DNA from: Pseudonocardia halophobica
GTDB lineage: Bacteria; Actinomycetota; Actinomycetes; Mycobacteriales; Pseudonocardiaceae
Direction: 5' to 3'
NCBI RefSeq assembly: GCF_027922425.1
Contig: NZ_BSFQ01000054.1
Coordinates: forward strand, 1-36,985
Length of the DNA: 36,985 nucleotides
The notes beneath the pieces are model-generated. The model did no database searches. It was given only the letters and a program-made list of their open reading frames with translations, and was not told the origin of the DNA. Of the stretch, positions 24,019 through 32,605 are shown piece after piece (within the stretch, counting starts at the first letter, position 1; the number at the start of each line of letters is the position of its first letter). The position numbers and the translations under genes are program-made.

Positions 24019-24819
24019 ATGGCACGGACGCCCCGGCGGCACGATCACGACGCGGGCGGCGACCGCGCCCTCCTCGACGCCAAGGCGGCGCTGCGCGAGG
24101 AGGTCTGGACCGCGTTGACCGAGGCGAAGGTCGCGCGCTTCCCCGGCGCCCGCAACCGGATCTCCAACTTCACCGGGGCGGAGAAGGCCGCCGAGCTGCT
24201 GCGCTCGTTGCCCGAGTGGGAGAAGGCGCGGGCGGTCAAGTCCAACCCGGACTCCGCGCAGCTGCCGGTCCGCCGGCGCGCCCTCGAGGACGGCAAGACG
24301 CTCTACATGGCCGTGCCGAAGCTCGCCGAGGAGGACCCGTTCTTCCTCCTGGACCCGGAGCACCTGGCCGACCCGCCCCGGCGCGCGGTGTCGATCAAGA
24401 ACGCCACCCGCTCGGCGCGCCGCGTGGCCGTCGACGACCTCGACCCCGTCGACCTCGTCGTGACGGGATGCGTGGCGGTCGGCGAGGACGGTGCCCGGCT
24501 GGGCAAGGGCGGCGGGTTCGCCGACCTGGAGTTCGCGCTGGCCGGCGCCGCGGGGCTGATCTCCGACCGGACCGTCGTGGTGACCACGGTGCACGAGCTG
24601 CAGGTCCGCCCGGCCGGGGTCGTCCCGACCGCGGCGCACGACGTCCCGGTGGACCTCGTCGTCACCCCGGACCGGGTGATCGACTGCCGGCCGGCGCGGG
24701 GCACGCGGCCGACCGGGGAAGTGCGGTGGGAGTCGCTCACCGACGAGAAGATCGCGGCGATCCCGCTGCTGGCGAAGCTGCGGAACCAGGGGCTACGGAA
24801 CCAGGGAGGTGCCTCGTGA
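24019..24819 (+). CDS. 5-formyltetrahydrofolate cyclo-ligase-family protein (MTHFSD-like)
   Basis: A 266-residue protein of the 5-FCL/NagB-like fold. Its motifs are KSNPDSAQLPVRRRALEDGK, a phosphate-loop-like RLGKGGGFADLEFAL and VVTTVHELQV. The GKGGGFADLEF form is closer to the MTHFSD-like branch than to the true cyclo-ligase motif GxGxGYYD, so enzymatic cyclo-ligase activity is possible but not assured. The start at ATG 24019 has no strong ribosome binding site. The end overlaps the macrodomain gene as GTGA (24816-24819), indicating translational coupling. Confidence 0.85.
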   Translation: MARTPRRHDHDAGGDRALLDAKAALREEVWTALTEAKVARFPGARNRISNFTGAEKAAELLRSLPEWEKARAVKSNPDSAQLPVRRRALEDGKTLYMAVPKLAEEDPFFLLDPEHLADPPRRAVSIKNATRSARRVAVDDLDPVDLVVTGCVAVGEDGARLGKGGGFADLEFALAGAAGLISDRTVVVTTVHELQVRPAGVVPTAAHDVPVDLVVTPDRVIDCRPARGTRPTGEVRWESLTDEKIAAIPLLAKLRNQGLRNQGGAS

Positions 24820-25319
24820 CCCGGATCGAGCTGGTCCAGGGCGACATCACGACCCAGGAGGTCGACGCCGTCGTCAACGCGGCGAACTCGGGTCTGCTCG
24901 GCGGCGGGGGCGTCGACGGCGCGATCCACCGCGCCGGCGGCCCCGCGATCCTCGCCGAGTGCCGGGAGCTGCGGGCCACGCGCTACCCGGACGGGCTGCC
25001 GACCGGCCGGGCGGTGGCCACCACGGCCGGGAACATGCCGGCGCGGTGGGTGATCCACACCGTCGGGCCGGTGTACGCGAAGCGGGAGGACCGCTCGCAC
25101 CTGCTCGCCTCGGCGTACCGGGAGTCGCTGCGGGTGGCGGACGAGCTCGGCGCGAGGTCCGTCGCCTTCCCGGCGGTGTCCGCCGGGATCTACGGCTGGC
25201 CGCTCGCCGACGCCGCCCGCATCGCCGTCACCACCGTGCGCGAGGCGGACACGCAGGTCGAGCTGGCGCGGTTCGTGCTGTTCAGCGCGGAGATCCTGCG
25301 CGCGTTCGAGAAGGTCTGA
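24816..25319 (+). CDS. Macrodomain protein (O-acetyl-ADP-ribose deacetylase-like)
   Basis: A 167-residue stand-alone macrodomain of the MacroD/YmdB class. It has IELVQGDIT at the N terminus, the catalytic signature VNAANSGLLGGGGVDGAI with Asn24 and Asp34, HTVGPVY in the core and the phosphate loop FPAVSAGIYGWPL. Such enzymes remove acetyl from O-acetyl-ADP-ribose and mono-ADP-ribose from acidic residues. The GTG start follows GGGAGG. It sits between the cyclo-ligase-like and carbonic-anhydrase-like genes in one operon. Confidence 0.95.
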   Translation: MTRIELVQGDITTQEVDAVVNAANSGLLGGGGVDGAIHRAGGPAILAECRELRATRYPDGLPTGRAVATTAGNMPARWVIHTVGPVYAKREDRSHLLASAYRESLRVADELGARSVAFPAVSAGIYGWPLADAARIAVTTVREADTQVELARFVLFSAEILRAFEKV

Positions 25320-25329
25320 GAGGAGCTCG

Positions 25330-25836
25330 ATGATCACGATCGAGGGGTCGACGCCGTCGGTGGACCCGCAGGCGTGGGTGGCGCCCGGCGCGGTGCTGGC
25401 CGGGCGCGTGCGGCTCGGGGCCGAGGCGAGCGTCTGGTACACGTGCGTGCTGCGCGGTGACATGGACTCGATCACGGTCGGCGCCCGCTCCAACATCCAG
25501 GACGGCACGGTCGTGCACGCCGACCCCGGGTTCCCCGTGGCGATCGGGTCCGGGGTCAGCGTGGGACACCGGGCGGTGCTGCACGGCTGCACGATCGCGG
25601 ACGACGTGCTGATCGGCATGGGCGCGGTGGTGCTCAACGGCGCGCGGATCGGCTCCGGCACGATCGTCGCCGCGGGCGCGGTGATCACCCAGGGCGTGGA
25701 GATCCCGCCGAACTCGCTGGTCGCGGGCGTGCCGGGCAAGGTGCGCAAGGAGACGGGCGAGGACGAGCGCAAGGGCATCGCCCTCAACGCCGCCGCCTAC
25801 GTGCACCTCGCCGGCGTCCACCGCACGGCCACCTGA
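25330..25836 (+). CDS. Gamma-carbonic-anhydrase-like left-handed beta-helix protein
   Basis: A 168-residue hexapeptide-repeat protein. The three expected metal ligands are present: His63 (NIQDGTVVHADPG), His80 (SVGHRAVLHGCTI) and His85. LRGDM near residue 41 and ALNAAAYVHLA at the end are also family features. It probably forms a trimer that binds zinc or iron between subunits. Carbonic anhydrase activity is not certain because many relatives are inactive. The ATG follows GAGGAG, 10 bases after the macrodomain stop, so it is the third gene of that operon. It is followed at once by the palindrome array. Confidence 0.93.
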   Translation: MITIEGSTPSVDPQAWVAPGAVLAGRVRLGAEASVWYTCVLRGDMDSITVGARSNIQDGTVVHADPGFPVAIGSGVSVGHRAVLHGCTIADDVLIGMGAVVLNGARIGSGTIVAAGAVITQGVEIPPNSLVAGVPGKVRKETGEDERKGIALNAAAYVHLAGVHRTAT

Positions 25837-25940
25837 CGCGTTATGGAACCATAATGCGCTTTCAGGCCGTCGAAACTCGCATTATGGTTCCATAACGCGC
25901 TCTCACCGGCGTCGAATTCGCATTATGGTTCCATAACGCG
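25837..25940. repeat. Three exact copies of a 22-bp palindromic repeat (terminator array)
   Basis: Copies lie at 25837-25858 (inverted), 25878-25899 and 25919-25940 (direct). All share the core TTATGGnnCCATAA flanked by CGC/GCG, so each copy is nearly self-palindromic. Copy 1 is the exact reverse complement of copies 2 and 3, allowing a 22-bp stem with a 19-base loop. The array separates two convergent operons and is far richer in A+T than its surroundings. It probably acts as a bidirectional terminator. Confidence 0.9.
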
Positions 25941-25953
25941 ATTCGAGGGTGGC

Positions 25954-27003
25954 TCAGTCGAGGACCGACCACTCCCCCCGCGCGACCCGGCCGGCGAGAG
26001 TGAGGAGGCCGACGGCGTGGTCGTGCAGGCGCTGCCCGATCTCCTGCGGCGCCTTGCCCGCGCTGGCCCGGGCCCACGTCCCCTCGAGGACGATCCCGAG
26101 CTTGAACCCGGCGAGCGCGGTGTACCAGTCGACGTGCACCGGCTCCCGGCCCCCGGCGTCGGCGTAGGCCGCGACCAGCTCCTTGCGCGTCGGCAGCCCG
26201 CCGAGTTGCGCGAGCGGGCCGCCGACGTCCATCGCCGTCGGCTCCTGCGGCCAGGTCACCATCAGCCAGCCCAGGTCCAGCAGCGGGTCCCCGACCGTGC
26301 ACATCTCCCAGTCGACGATCGCCGCGACCTCGGGCTCGGTGCGGGCGAGCAGCACGTTGTTGAGGTGGAAGTCGCCGTGCATCACGCCCGGCGGGGCGTC
26401 GGGCGGGCGCTGCTCCTCCAGCCACCGCGCGACCAGCTCGACGTCCGGTAGCCCGCCCGGCTCCCAGTCCGGGAACTCGCGGTAACCCTCGAGGTGGCGC
26501 AGCCACTGCGGCACCTGCTTCTCCAGGAAGCTGCCGGGCTTGCGCAGCACGTCGAGCCCCTGGGCGGTGGGGTCGAGCGCCCCGAGCCTGGATAGCGCGC
26601 GGGCCATGGCCAGACCCTGACCGTGCCGCAGCTCGGCGTCCGCCCGCTGCTCGGGCGTGACCTCCTCGCCGGGGTTGACGCCGTCGATCAGCTCCATCAG
26701 GTAGAAGACGACGCCGAGCACCGAGGTGTCCTCGCAGCCGGCGATCAGCCGTGGGTGCGGGACGTCGGTACCCGCGAGGCCGCGCAGCACGGTGATCTCC
26801 CGCGCGATGGTGCGGTCGCTCGTCGGCCGCGGGTGCTCGGGCGGGCGGCGCAGCACGACGGGCCGGCCGTCGAGCTCGATCCGCAGCACGACGTTCTGGG
26901 TCCCGCCGGCCAGCGGCGTGACCTCCCCGATCCGCCCCTCGACGCCCTGGGTGCGCAGCCAGGCGGCCAGCGCGTCGAGGTCGACGGTGTCGACGGCGCT
27001 CAT
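25954..27003 (-). CDS. Aminoglycoside-phosphotransferase-like kinase (ACAD10/11-type)
   Basis: A 349-residue protein with the APH kinase-like fold. It opens with a nucleotide-binding lobe (LAGGTQNVVLRIELDGRPVV then LRRPP), followed by a middle MELIDGV and the Brenner-type catalytic loop GVMHGDFHLNNVLL. The metal-binding IVDWEMCTVGDPLLDLGWL comes next. This form resembles the kinase domain of ACAD10/11 and mycobacterial relatives linked to acyl-CoA metabolism rather than antibiotic resistance enzymes. It is last in the SDR-TetR-APH operon; its ATG overlaps the TetR stop as ATGA. The context suggests a hydroxy- or acyl-lipid substrate, which is inferred. Confidence 0.9.
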   Translation of the reverse strand: MSAVDTVDLDALAAWLRTQGVEGRIGEVTPLAGGTQNVVLRIELDGRPVVLRRPPEHPRPTSDRTIAREITVLRGLAGTDVPHPRLIAGCEDTSVLGVVFYLMELIDGVNPGEEVTPEQRADAELRHGQGLAMARALSRLGALDPTAQGLDVLRKPGSFLEKQVPQWLRHLEGYREFPDWEPGGLPDVELVARWLEEQRPPDAPPGVMHGDFHLNNVLLARTEPEVAAIVDWEMCTVGDPLLDLGWLMVTWPQEPTAMDVGGPLAQLGGLPTRKELVAAYADAGGREPVHVDWYTALAGFKLGIVLEGTWARASAGKAPQEIGQRLHDHAVGLLTLAGRVARGEWSVLD

Positions 27004-27686
27004 CGCTCGTTCCGCTCGGCCCGCAGCCGCCGGGTCTCCTCGGAGGTCCGGGCGCTGAGCAGCCCGGCGGCGGAGTCGACGAGCTGGCTCACGAACAACC
27101 GGTGGTCGCGGCGGCCGGGGGCGCGGGCGCGCTGGGCCAGCTCGACGTCGACGAACCGGATCACGTGGAAGCGCCGGTGCAGCACCACGGCGTCGGGGTC
27201 GAGCAGCGGTTCCAGCAGCGCCCGCCAGCGCAGGATGCTGCCGCCCTCGACGTCGTAGCCCAGCGGTTCGGTCTGCGGCTCGGGCCGGGTGAGCAGGTCG
27301 GCGACGGTGCGCAGGTAGCCGGCGCCGCTCGCGCCCTGGTCGAGCTTGACGGCGCTCGGCCGGACCAGGGCGCCGGCGAGCGCGGCGATCCGGGCGTCGG
27401 CGTCGCCGGCGGTGCCCGCGGCGAGGGCGGCCTCGTACTCGTCGAGCAGGGCGTGCCGGGCCGCCTCGATCTCGGGGCGGTGCCGGTCGATCAGCGCCTT
27501 GAGCAGGCCGTCGCGGTCGGTGAACCAGTACTGCGCGGCGATGACGTTGCGCGCCCCGGCCGCCCGGCCGATCTCGCGCAGCGACACCGACTCGCTGCCC
27601 CGCTCGGCGAAGAGCGCCTCGGCGGCGTCGAGCAGCCGGGAGCGCGTGTCGCCCCGGCCGTCCGTCCTGGTGTCGGTGTCGGTCAT
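27000..27686 (-). CDS. TetR-family transcriptional regulator
   Basis: A 228-residue regulator. The N-terminal HTH has RSRLLDAAEALFAERGSESV, SLREIGRAAGARN and YWFTDRDGLLKALIDRH, where the usual YYHF is QYWF. The C-terminal part is a ligand-binding helical domain with a poorly conserved sequence. The ATG overlaps the SDR stop (ATGA, 27683-27686) and the end overlaps the kinase gene (ATGA, 27000-27003), so it is the middle gene of a tightly coupled operon and probably controls it. Confidence 0.92.
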   Translation of the reverse strand: MTDTDTRTDGRGDTRSRLLDAAEALFAERGSESVSLREIGRAAGARNVIAAQYWFTDRDGLLKALIDRHRPEIEAARHALLDEYEAALAAGTAGDADARIAALAGALVRPSAVKLDQGASGAGYLRTVADLLTRPEPQTEPLGYDVEGGSILRWRALLEPLLDPDAVVLHRRFHVIRFVDVELAQRARAPGRRDHRLFVSQLVDSAAGLLSARTSEETRRLRAERNER

Positions 27687-28426
27687 GCCGGGGCCCAGGC
27701 CATGCCGCCGTCGACCTTGAGGATCGCCCCGGTGGTGAAGCTGGAGTCGGGGCTGGTGAGGTAGCGCACGGCCCCGACGATCTCGTCCGCCTCGCCGATC
27801 CGGCCGAGCGCGGCCGTCTCCCCCTTGGCGAACATCTCCTCGTCCCACGCCTTGCTGATGTCCGTGCGGAACATGCCGGGCATCACGCCGTTGACCCGCA
27901 CCGTCGGGCCGAAGGCGCGGGCCAGGCCGAGGGTCATCGCGTTGAGCCCGGCCTTCGCGGTGGCGTAGGGGAGCTCGCCGGGCGCCGGCTGGACGGCGGC
28001 GATGCTGCTGACGTTGACGATCTGCCCGCCCTCGCCCTTCTGCATCGCCTCGCCCGCACGCACCGCGAGCCGGAACGGACCCTTGAGGTTCACGCCGATC
28101 ACCTTGTCGAACAGGTCCTCGCCCACCTCGCCGAGGGACGGGTACAGCGGCGACATGCCGGCGTTGTTCACCAGGACGTCGATCCGGCCGAACTCGTCGA
28201 GCACGTGGTCCATCAGGGCGTCGCAGTCCGCCCAGCGTCCGACGTGACAGGCGACCCCGAGGGCCTGCACCTCGAACTCGTCGCGGAGCTCGGCGGCGAG
28301 GGCCTCGCAGGCCTCCGCCTTCCGGCTGGCCACGACCACCCGGTGGCCACGGCGCGCGAGATCCCGGCAGATCTCGCGCCCCATGCCCCGGCTGCCCCCG
28401 GTCACGACAGCGACCTTGCTGTCCAT
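27683..28426 (-). CDS. Short-chain dehydrogenase/reductase (SDR)
   Basis: A 247-residue classical SDR. It has the cofactor motif TGGSRGMG (9-16), NNAG in the fourth strand, a catalytic Ser in VNVSSIAA and the active-site YATAK. The C-terminal end has the GAILKVDGG motif typical of 3-oxoacyl-ACP reductase (FabG)-like enzymes. ASRK after the second strand favours NADP. ATG 28426 is chosen because GGAGG lies 6 bases upstream. It is the first gene of the operon with TetR and the APH-like kinase. The substrate is unknown. Confidence 0.93.
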   Translation of the reverse strand: MDSKVAVVTGGSRGMGREICRDLARRGHRVVVASRKAEACEALAAELRDEFEVQALGVACHVGRWADCDALMDHVLDEFGRIDVLVNNAGMSPLYPSLGEVGEDLFDKVIGVNLKGPFRLAVRAGEAMQKGEGGQIVNVSSIAAVQPAPGELPYATAKAGLNAMTLGLARAFGPTVRVNGVMPGMFRTDISKAWDEEMFAKGETAALGRIGEADEIVGAVRYLTSPDSSFTTGAILKVDGGMAWAPA

Positions 28427-28479
28427 CGGCGTCCTCCGTTCATGCGCCTGCATCACCGAACGGGAAGCCTAGCCGGTGA

Positions 28480-28674
28480 TCAGCGCGTGGAACCCCGTTC
28501 GCGCCATTCCTCGTCCTCGCGGTCGGCCTGCTCGGTCCGCTCGCGGGCGATCTCGAGCGCCCGGGCGGCCGTCTCCTTGTCCGGGTACGGGCCGAGGCGG
28601 TCGGCAGCCCGGCAGCCCTCCGGACCTTCCACGGTGTGGTGCTTGAGGCAGAAGAACCATTGCTGCTCGCTCAT
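28480..28674 (-). CDS. Small SPOR-domain-like protein
   Basis: A 64-residue protein starting MSEQQWFFCLKHHTVEGPEG and continuing GCRAADRLGPYPDKETAARA, then a charged helix. It resembles a widely conserved actinobacterial small protein annotated as SPOR-like (recalled, not searched). Cys9, Cys21 and the two His residues are conspicuous but not an obvious metal site. ATG 28674 starts at the conserved MSEQ, yet no ribosome binding site precedes it. ATG 28716 (78 residues) would be almost leaderless from the TATAAC box at 28726-28731 and is a real alternative. It is divergent from the ArsR gene. Confidence 0.75.
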   Translation of the reverse strand: MSEQQWFFCLKHHTVEGPEGCRAADRLGPYPDKETAARALEIARERTEQADREDEEWRERGSTR

Positions 28675-28725
28675 GGAGGTGAGCGTGTCAGGTCTCGTCC
28701 GATCACGCTCGTACATGCCTTGCTA

Positions 28726-28735
28726 GTTATATAAC
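28726..28735. promoter_or_regulatory. Palindromic divergent promoter/operator GTTATATAAC
   Basis: A perfect 10-bp palindrome provides a TATAAC -10-like box on both strands, between the SPOR-like gene (minus) and arsR (plus). One protein bound here would cover both -10 elements, which fits autoregulation by the adjacent ArsR. Confidence 0.5.
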
Positions 28736-28752
28736 CGTCGCGGTACATTGAC

Positions 28753-29073
28753 GTGGTGCTGCCGTTCGCCGTTCTCGCCGAACCCACGCGGCGCCGGATC
28801 CTCGACCTGCTGCGGGAGCGCCCGCGCCTGGTCGGCGAGATCGGCGCCGAGCTGGGCCTGAGCCAGCCGGGCACGTCCAAGCACCTGCGGGTGCTGCGCG
28901 AGGCCGGGCTGGTCGAGGTGCAACCGGACGCGCAACGGCGCCGGTACGCGCTGCGGGCCGAGCCGCTCGCCGAGCTCGACGCCTGGCTCGCCCCCTACCG
29001 CCGCTTCTGGAACCGCCGGTTCGACGCCCTCGAACGAGAGCTCGACCGCATGCCCGACGAGGAGGGCCCGTGA
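28753..29073 (+). CDS. ArsR-family transcriptional regulator
   Basis: A 106-residue single-domain winged helix. It has LAEPTRRRILDLLRERPRLV, then GEIGAELGLSQPGTSKHLRV (recognition helix) and the wing QPDAQRRRYALR. No cysteine metal-binding motif is present, so it is the non-metal ArsR type usually paired with SRPBCC/AHSA1 proteins. The start is GTG 28753 or GTG 28756; no clear ribosome binding site exists, and the leader from the predicted promoter is only about 10 bases. It overlaps the next gene as GTGA (29070-29073). Confidence 0.88.
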   Translation: MVLPFAVLAEPTRRRILDLLRERPRLVGEIGAELGLSQPGTSKHLRVLREAGLVEVQPDAQRRRYALRAEPLAELDAWLAPYRRFWNRRFDALERELDRMPDEEGP

Positions 29074-29795
29074 CCCCCGACAGCCTCACCCTGCGCGACG
29101 GCCGCACCGTGCTCCGCCTGGAGCGGCCGCTCCCCCACCCGCCGGAGAAGGTGTGGCGCGCCCTGACCACCCCGGAACACCTCGCGCAGTGGTTCCCGTC
29201 GACCGTGCGGCTCGACCTCCGGCAGGGCGGCGAGATCGTGTTCGACGACGGCGCCACAGGCGGCGTCGTCACCGACCTGGACCCGCCGCGCCTGTTCGCC
29301 TTCAGCTGGGGCGACGCGGACCACCTGCGCTGGGAGGTCCACCCGGCCGACGGCGGGTCGCTGCTGGTCCTGCACCACGCCTTCACCGACCGCCACGGCG
29401 CCGCCAGCTTCGCGACGGGCTGGTCCGCCTGCATCGAGGGCCTCTCCCAGGTGCTCGCCGGGCAGGACCCGGCACCGACGGTCGACATGACGGCGCGGCA
29501 CGAGGGGTACGTGCGGGAGTTCGCCCTCGACGAGCCCGTGGTCGACGGCGACACGGTCCGGGTCGAACGGCAGCTCACCGCCCCGGCCGACGCCGCGCAA
29601 CCGCTGTTGAAGCCGGCCGTCCTCGCCGGCGGGACCGTGCACTGGGAGCTGGTCGAGGGCACGGGCCACGGCGCCCGGCTCGTCGCGGTCGCGACGGGCC
29701 CCTTCGACGTCCCGGTCGCGGACGCCGCCGGGGCACTGCGCGCGAGGGTGCAGGAGATCGCCGCCGAACTCGCGGCCACCCCCGCCACCCGGTGA
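29070..29795 (+). CDS. SRPBCC/AHSA1-family protein
   Basis: A 241-residue protein with an AHSA1-type START-like fold in the first 145 or so residues: RPLPHPPEKVWRALTTPEHL, AQWFPSTVRLDLRQGGEIVF and WEVHPADGGSLLVLHHAFTD. The remaining 95 residues, from REFALDEPVVDGD, are less typical and look like a second beta-rich half. The family binds hydrophobic ligands; the ligand here is unknown. It is translationally coupled to the ArsR gene, a very common pairing. It ends at a two-way hairpin. Confidence 0.88.
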   Translation: MTPDSLTLRDGRTVLRLERPLPHPPEKVWRALTTPEHLAQWFPSTVRLDLRQGGEIVFDDGATGGVVTDLDPPRLFAFSWGDADHLRWEVHPADGGSLLVLHHAFTDRHGAASFATGWSACIEGLSQVLAGQDPAPTVDMTARHEGYVREFALDEPVVDGDTVRVERQLTAPADAAQPLLKPAVLAGGTVHWELVEGTGHGARLVAVATGPFDVPVADAAGALRARVQEIAAELAATPATR

Positions 29796-29841
29796 GCGAA
29801 CGGCGTTCTCGCTCACCAGGCATGAGCGAGAGCGCCGTTCG
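29792..29841. terminator. Terminator with two mutually exclusive hairpins
   Basis: Hairpin A uses GTGAGCGA/TCGCTCAC (29792-29816) and includes the TGA of the SRPBCC gene. Hairpin B pairs 29797-29815 with 29823-29841, a 19-bp stem with one mismatch and a 7-base loop. They share bases, so only one can form at a time. Confidence 0.75.
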
Positions 29842-29865
29842 TGCAATTCGGCGTGATCGTGAGCG

Positions 29866-29895
29866 TTGCTAACAGCTCTGAGTGCGAGCTATCGT
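29866..29895 (+). promoter_or_regulatory. Promoter and operator of the MarR-ABC operon
   Basis: TTGCTA (29866-29871) and TATCGT (29890-29895) are spaced 18 bases apart, a plausible -35/-10 pair. The inverted repeat AGCTC-N7-GAGCT (29874-29890) sits between them, where a MarR dimer would block RNA polymerase. The predicted transcription start coincides with GTG 29903. Confidence 0.55.
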
Positions 29896-29902
29896 CGGTG
29901 GT

Positions 29903-30363
29903 GTGACCGCACCCACCACCACCTCCGACGACGTCCTGCGCGTCGTCGTCGGGATGCGGCGCGTGCTCCGCCGGCGCCTGCGCGCCCGGTTCGGGCAGCC
30001 GCCGCTGCGCGGGGCCCAGGCGGAGCTGCTGCAGCAGGTCGACGCCGAGCCCGGGATCGGGGTGGCCGCCGCCGCGCGCGCTCTCCACCTCGCCGGCAAC
30101 TCGGTGAGCACGCTCGTCAACCAGCTGGTCGATGACGGGCTGCTCCGCCGCGAGCCCGACCCCGCCGACCGCCGCGCCGTCCGGCTCTTCCTCACGCCCG
30201 CGGCCGTCGAGCGCCTGGCGCTGCGCCGCGCCGCCCGCCGCGAGCTGCTCGACGACGCCCTCGCCCGGCTCGACGCCGGCGACCGGGCCGCGATCACCGC
30301 CGCACTGCCGGCCCTGGAGCTCCTCCTCGCGACGCTCGAGGGCCCGTCCGACCGGGAGGCACC

Positions 30364-30367
<4 letters not shown>
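29903..30367 (+). CDS. MarR-family transcriptional regulator
   Basis: A 154-residue regulator. Its HTH and wing contain AGNSVSTLVNQLVDDGLLRR then EPDPADRRAVRLFLT, a clear MarR signature. GTG 29903 is used because the promoter at 29866-29895 would start transcription there, making it leaderless; the in-frame GTG at 29882 would lie between the -35 and -10. The end overlaps the ABC ATPase gene as GTGA (30364-30367). It most likely regulates the exporter it is coupled to. Confidence 0.9.
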
Positions 30368-31203
<836 letters not shown>

Positions 31204-31994
31204 CGCCGAACCGGGTCCCGTCGCGCTCGTCCGGACCGCGGTCTCGCGCGTCGCCACGATGTGCCTGGTGGAGCTGCAGAAGCTCCGCCACGACCGGACC
31301 GAGCTGGTCACCCGCGCCGTGCAGCCGGCCCTGTGGCTGCTCGTCTTCGGCCAGGTCTTCACCAACATCCACGCGATCCCGACCGGGAACATCCCCTACC
31401 TGGACTTCCTCGCGCCGGGCATCCTCGCCCAGTCCGCGCTGTTCATCGCGATCTTCTACGGCATCCAGATCATCTGGGAACGCGACGCCGGGGTGCTGGC
31501 CAAGCTGCTGGTCACGCCGACGCCGCGGGTCGCCCTCGTCGCGGCCAAGGCGTTCGCGGCCGGGGTGCGGGCGGTGGCGCAGGCCGTGGTCGTGCTGCTG
31601 CTGGCCCTGGTCCTCGGCGTGGCACTGACCGCGAACCCGCTGAAGCTGCTGGGCGTGGTCGTGGCGCTGATGCTCGGCTCGGCCTTCTTCTGCTGCCTGT
31701 CGATCACGATCGCGGGGCTGGTGCTGTCCCGGGACCGACTGATGGGCATCGGGCAGGCGATCACGATGCCGCTGTTCTTCGCCTCGAACGCGCTCTACCC
31801 CGTGGAGCTGATGCCGACGTGGCTGCAGTGGGTCAACCACGTCAACCCGCTGTCCTACGAGGTGGAGGCGCTCCGCGGGCTGCTGATCGGGACACCGGCG
31901 CGGCTGGGCCTCTGCTTCGGCGTGCTCGTCCTCGCGGCCGCGGTGATGATCACCATCGCGAGCGCTCTGCTCCCCCGCCTGACCCGCTGACCCC

Positions 31995-32034
31995 GTGAGT
32001 GGCGATAGTCGCCATAGCGACTATCGCCACTCAC
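31995..32034. terminator. Perfect 18-bp hairpin with self-palindromic arms
   Basis: The stem 31995-32012 / 32017-32034 pairs perfectly around CATA. Each arm contains its own small inverted repeat (GCGA-TAG-TCGC, 32002-32012). The right arm encodes the last codons and TAG stop of the convergent tetR gene. It terminates both the permease and tetR transcripts. Confidence 0.85.
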
Positions 32035-32599
32035 AGACGCGGGTGACGACGGTGGCCACCTGCTCGGCGACGACGTCGGCCGGGGCGAGCGGGAGCACGA
32101 TGTGGCTCACCGTGAGCCGGGCGGCGGTCTCGGCGGCCAGCCCGACGGCGTCGGGGGCGAGCTCGGGCCAGCGGCGGCGTAGGTAGCCCGCGGCCCGTTC
32201 GCGCGCGGCCACCACGATCGGCTCGCTGTCCGTGCCGAACAGCTCCGGCGTGCCCTCCTCACCGGTCAACAGCGTCTTGAGCAGCGGGTTGTCCTCGGCC
32301 CGCGCCAACGCCCCGCGCACCGCCGCCACCCACGCCGCGTGCAGGTCGGCCTCCCCGGCCAGGGCCTGCTCGATCTCGTCGAGGAACCGCTCGGTCGAGC
32401 GCAGGACCAGCGCCGACGCCACGCCGCGGCGGTCGCCGAACTCGTTGTAGAGGGTCTGCCGGCTCACCCCGACCCGCGTGGCCAGGTCGCGCATCGAGAA
32501 GGCCCGGAACCCCCGGTCGACGACGAGCTCCTCGGCGACGTCGAGCGCGTCGTCGCGCAGTCCGGCGCGCGCCCGCTGGGCCATCGACCTCGGTTCCAT
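32021..32599 (-). CDS. TetR-family regulator divergent from a P450 gene
   Basis: A 192-residue regulator. Its HTH is RDDALDVAEELVVDRGFRAF, SMRDLATRVGVSRQTLYNEF and GDRRGVASALV. ATG 32599 is chosen because the predicted -10 (32611-32606) places transcription start at that codon; ATG 32584 with GAGG close upstream is an alternative, and the frame stays open to 32656. The final residues EWR-stop are encoded by the terminator hairpin. The TetR/CYP136 neighbourhood recalls the mycobacterial Rv3058c-Rv3059 arrangement, and repression of the P450 is likely. Confidence 0.9.
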   Translation of the reverse strand: MEPRSMAQRARAGLRDDALDVAEELVVDRGFRAFSMRDLATRVGVSRQTLYNEFGDRRGVASALVLRSTERFLDEIEQALAGEADLHAAWVAAVRGALARAEDNPLLKTLLTGEEGTPELFGTDSEPIVVAARERAAGYLRRRWPELAPDAVGLAAETAARLTVSHIVLPLAPADVVAEQVATVVTRVCEWR

Positions 32600-32605
32600 C
32601 GCGCC

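Noticed and set aside
25837..25940. Palindromes considered as insertion-sequence ends or attachment sites
   Set aside because: No transposase or integrase gene and no target duplication; position between convergent gene ends fits a terminator better.
29882..29902. Upstream GTG 29882 as the MarR start
   Set aside because: It lies between the predicted -35 and -10 elements and has no ribosome binding site.
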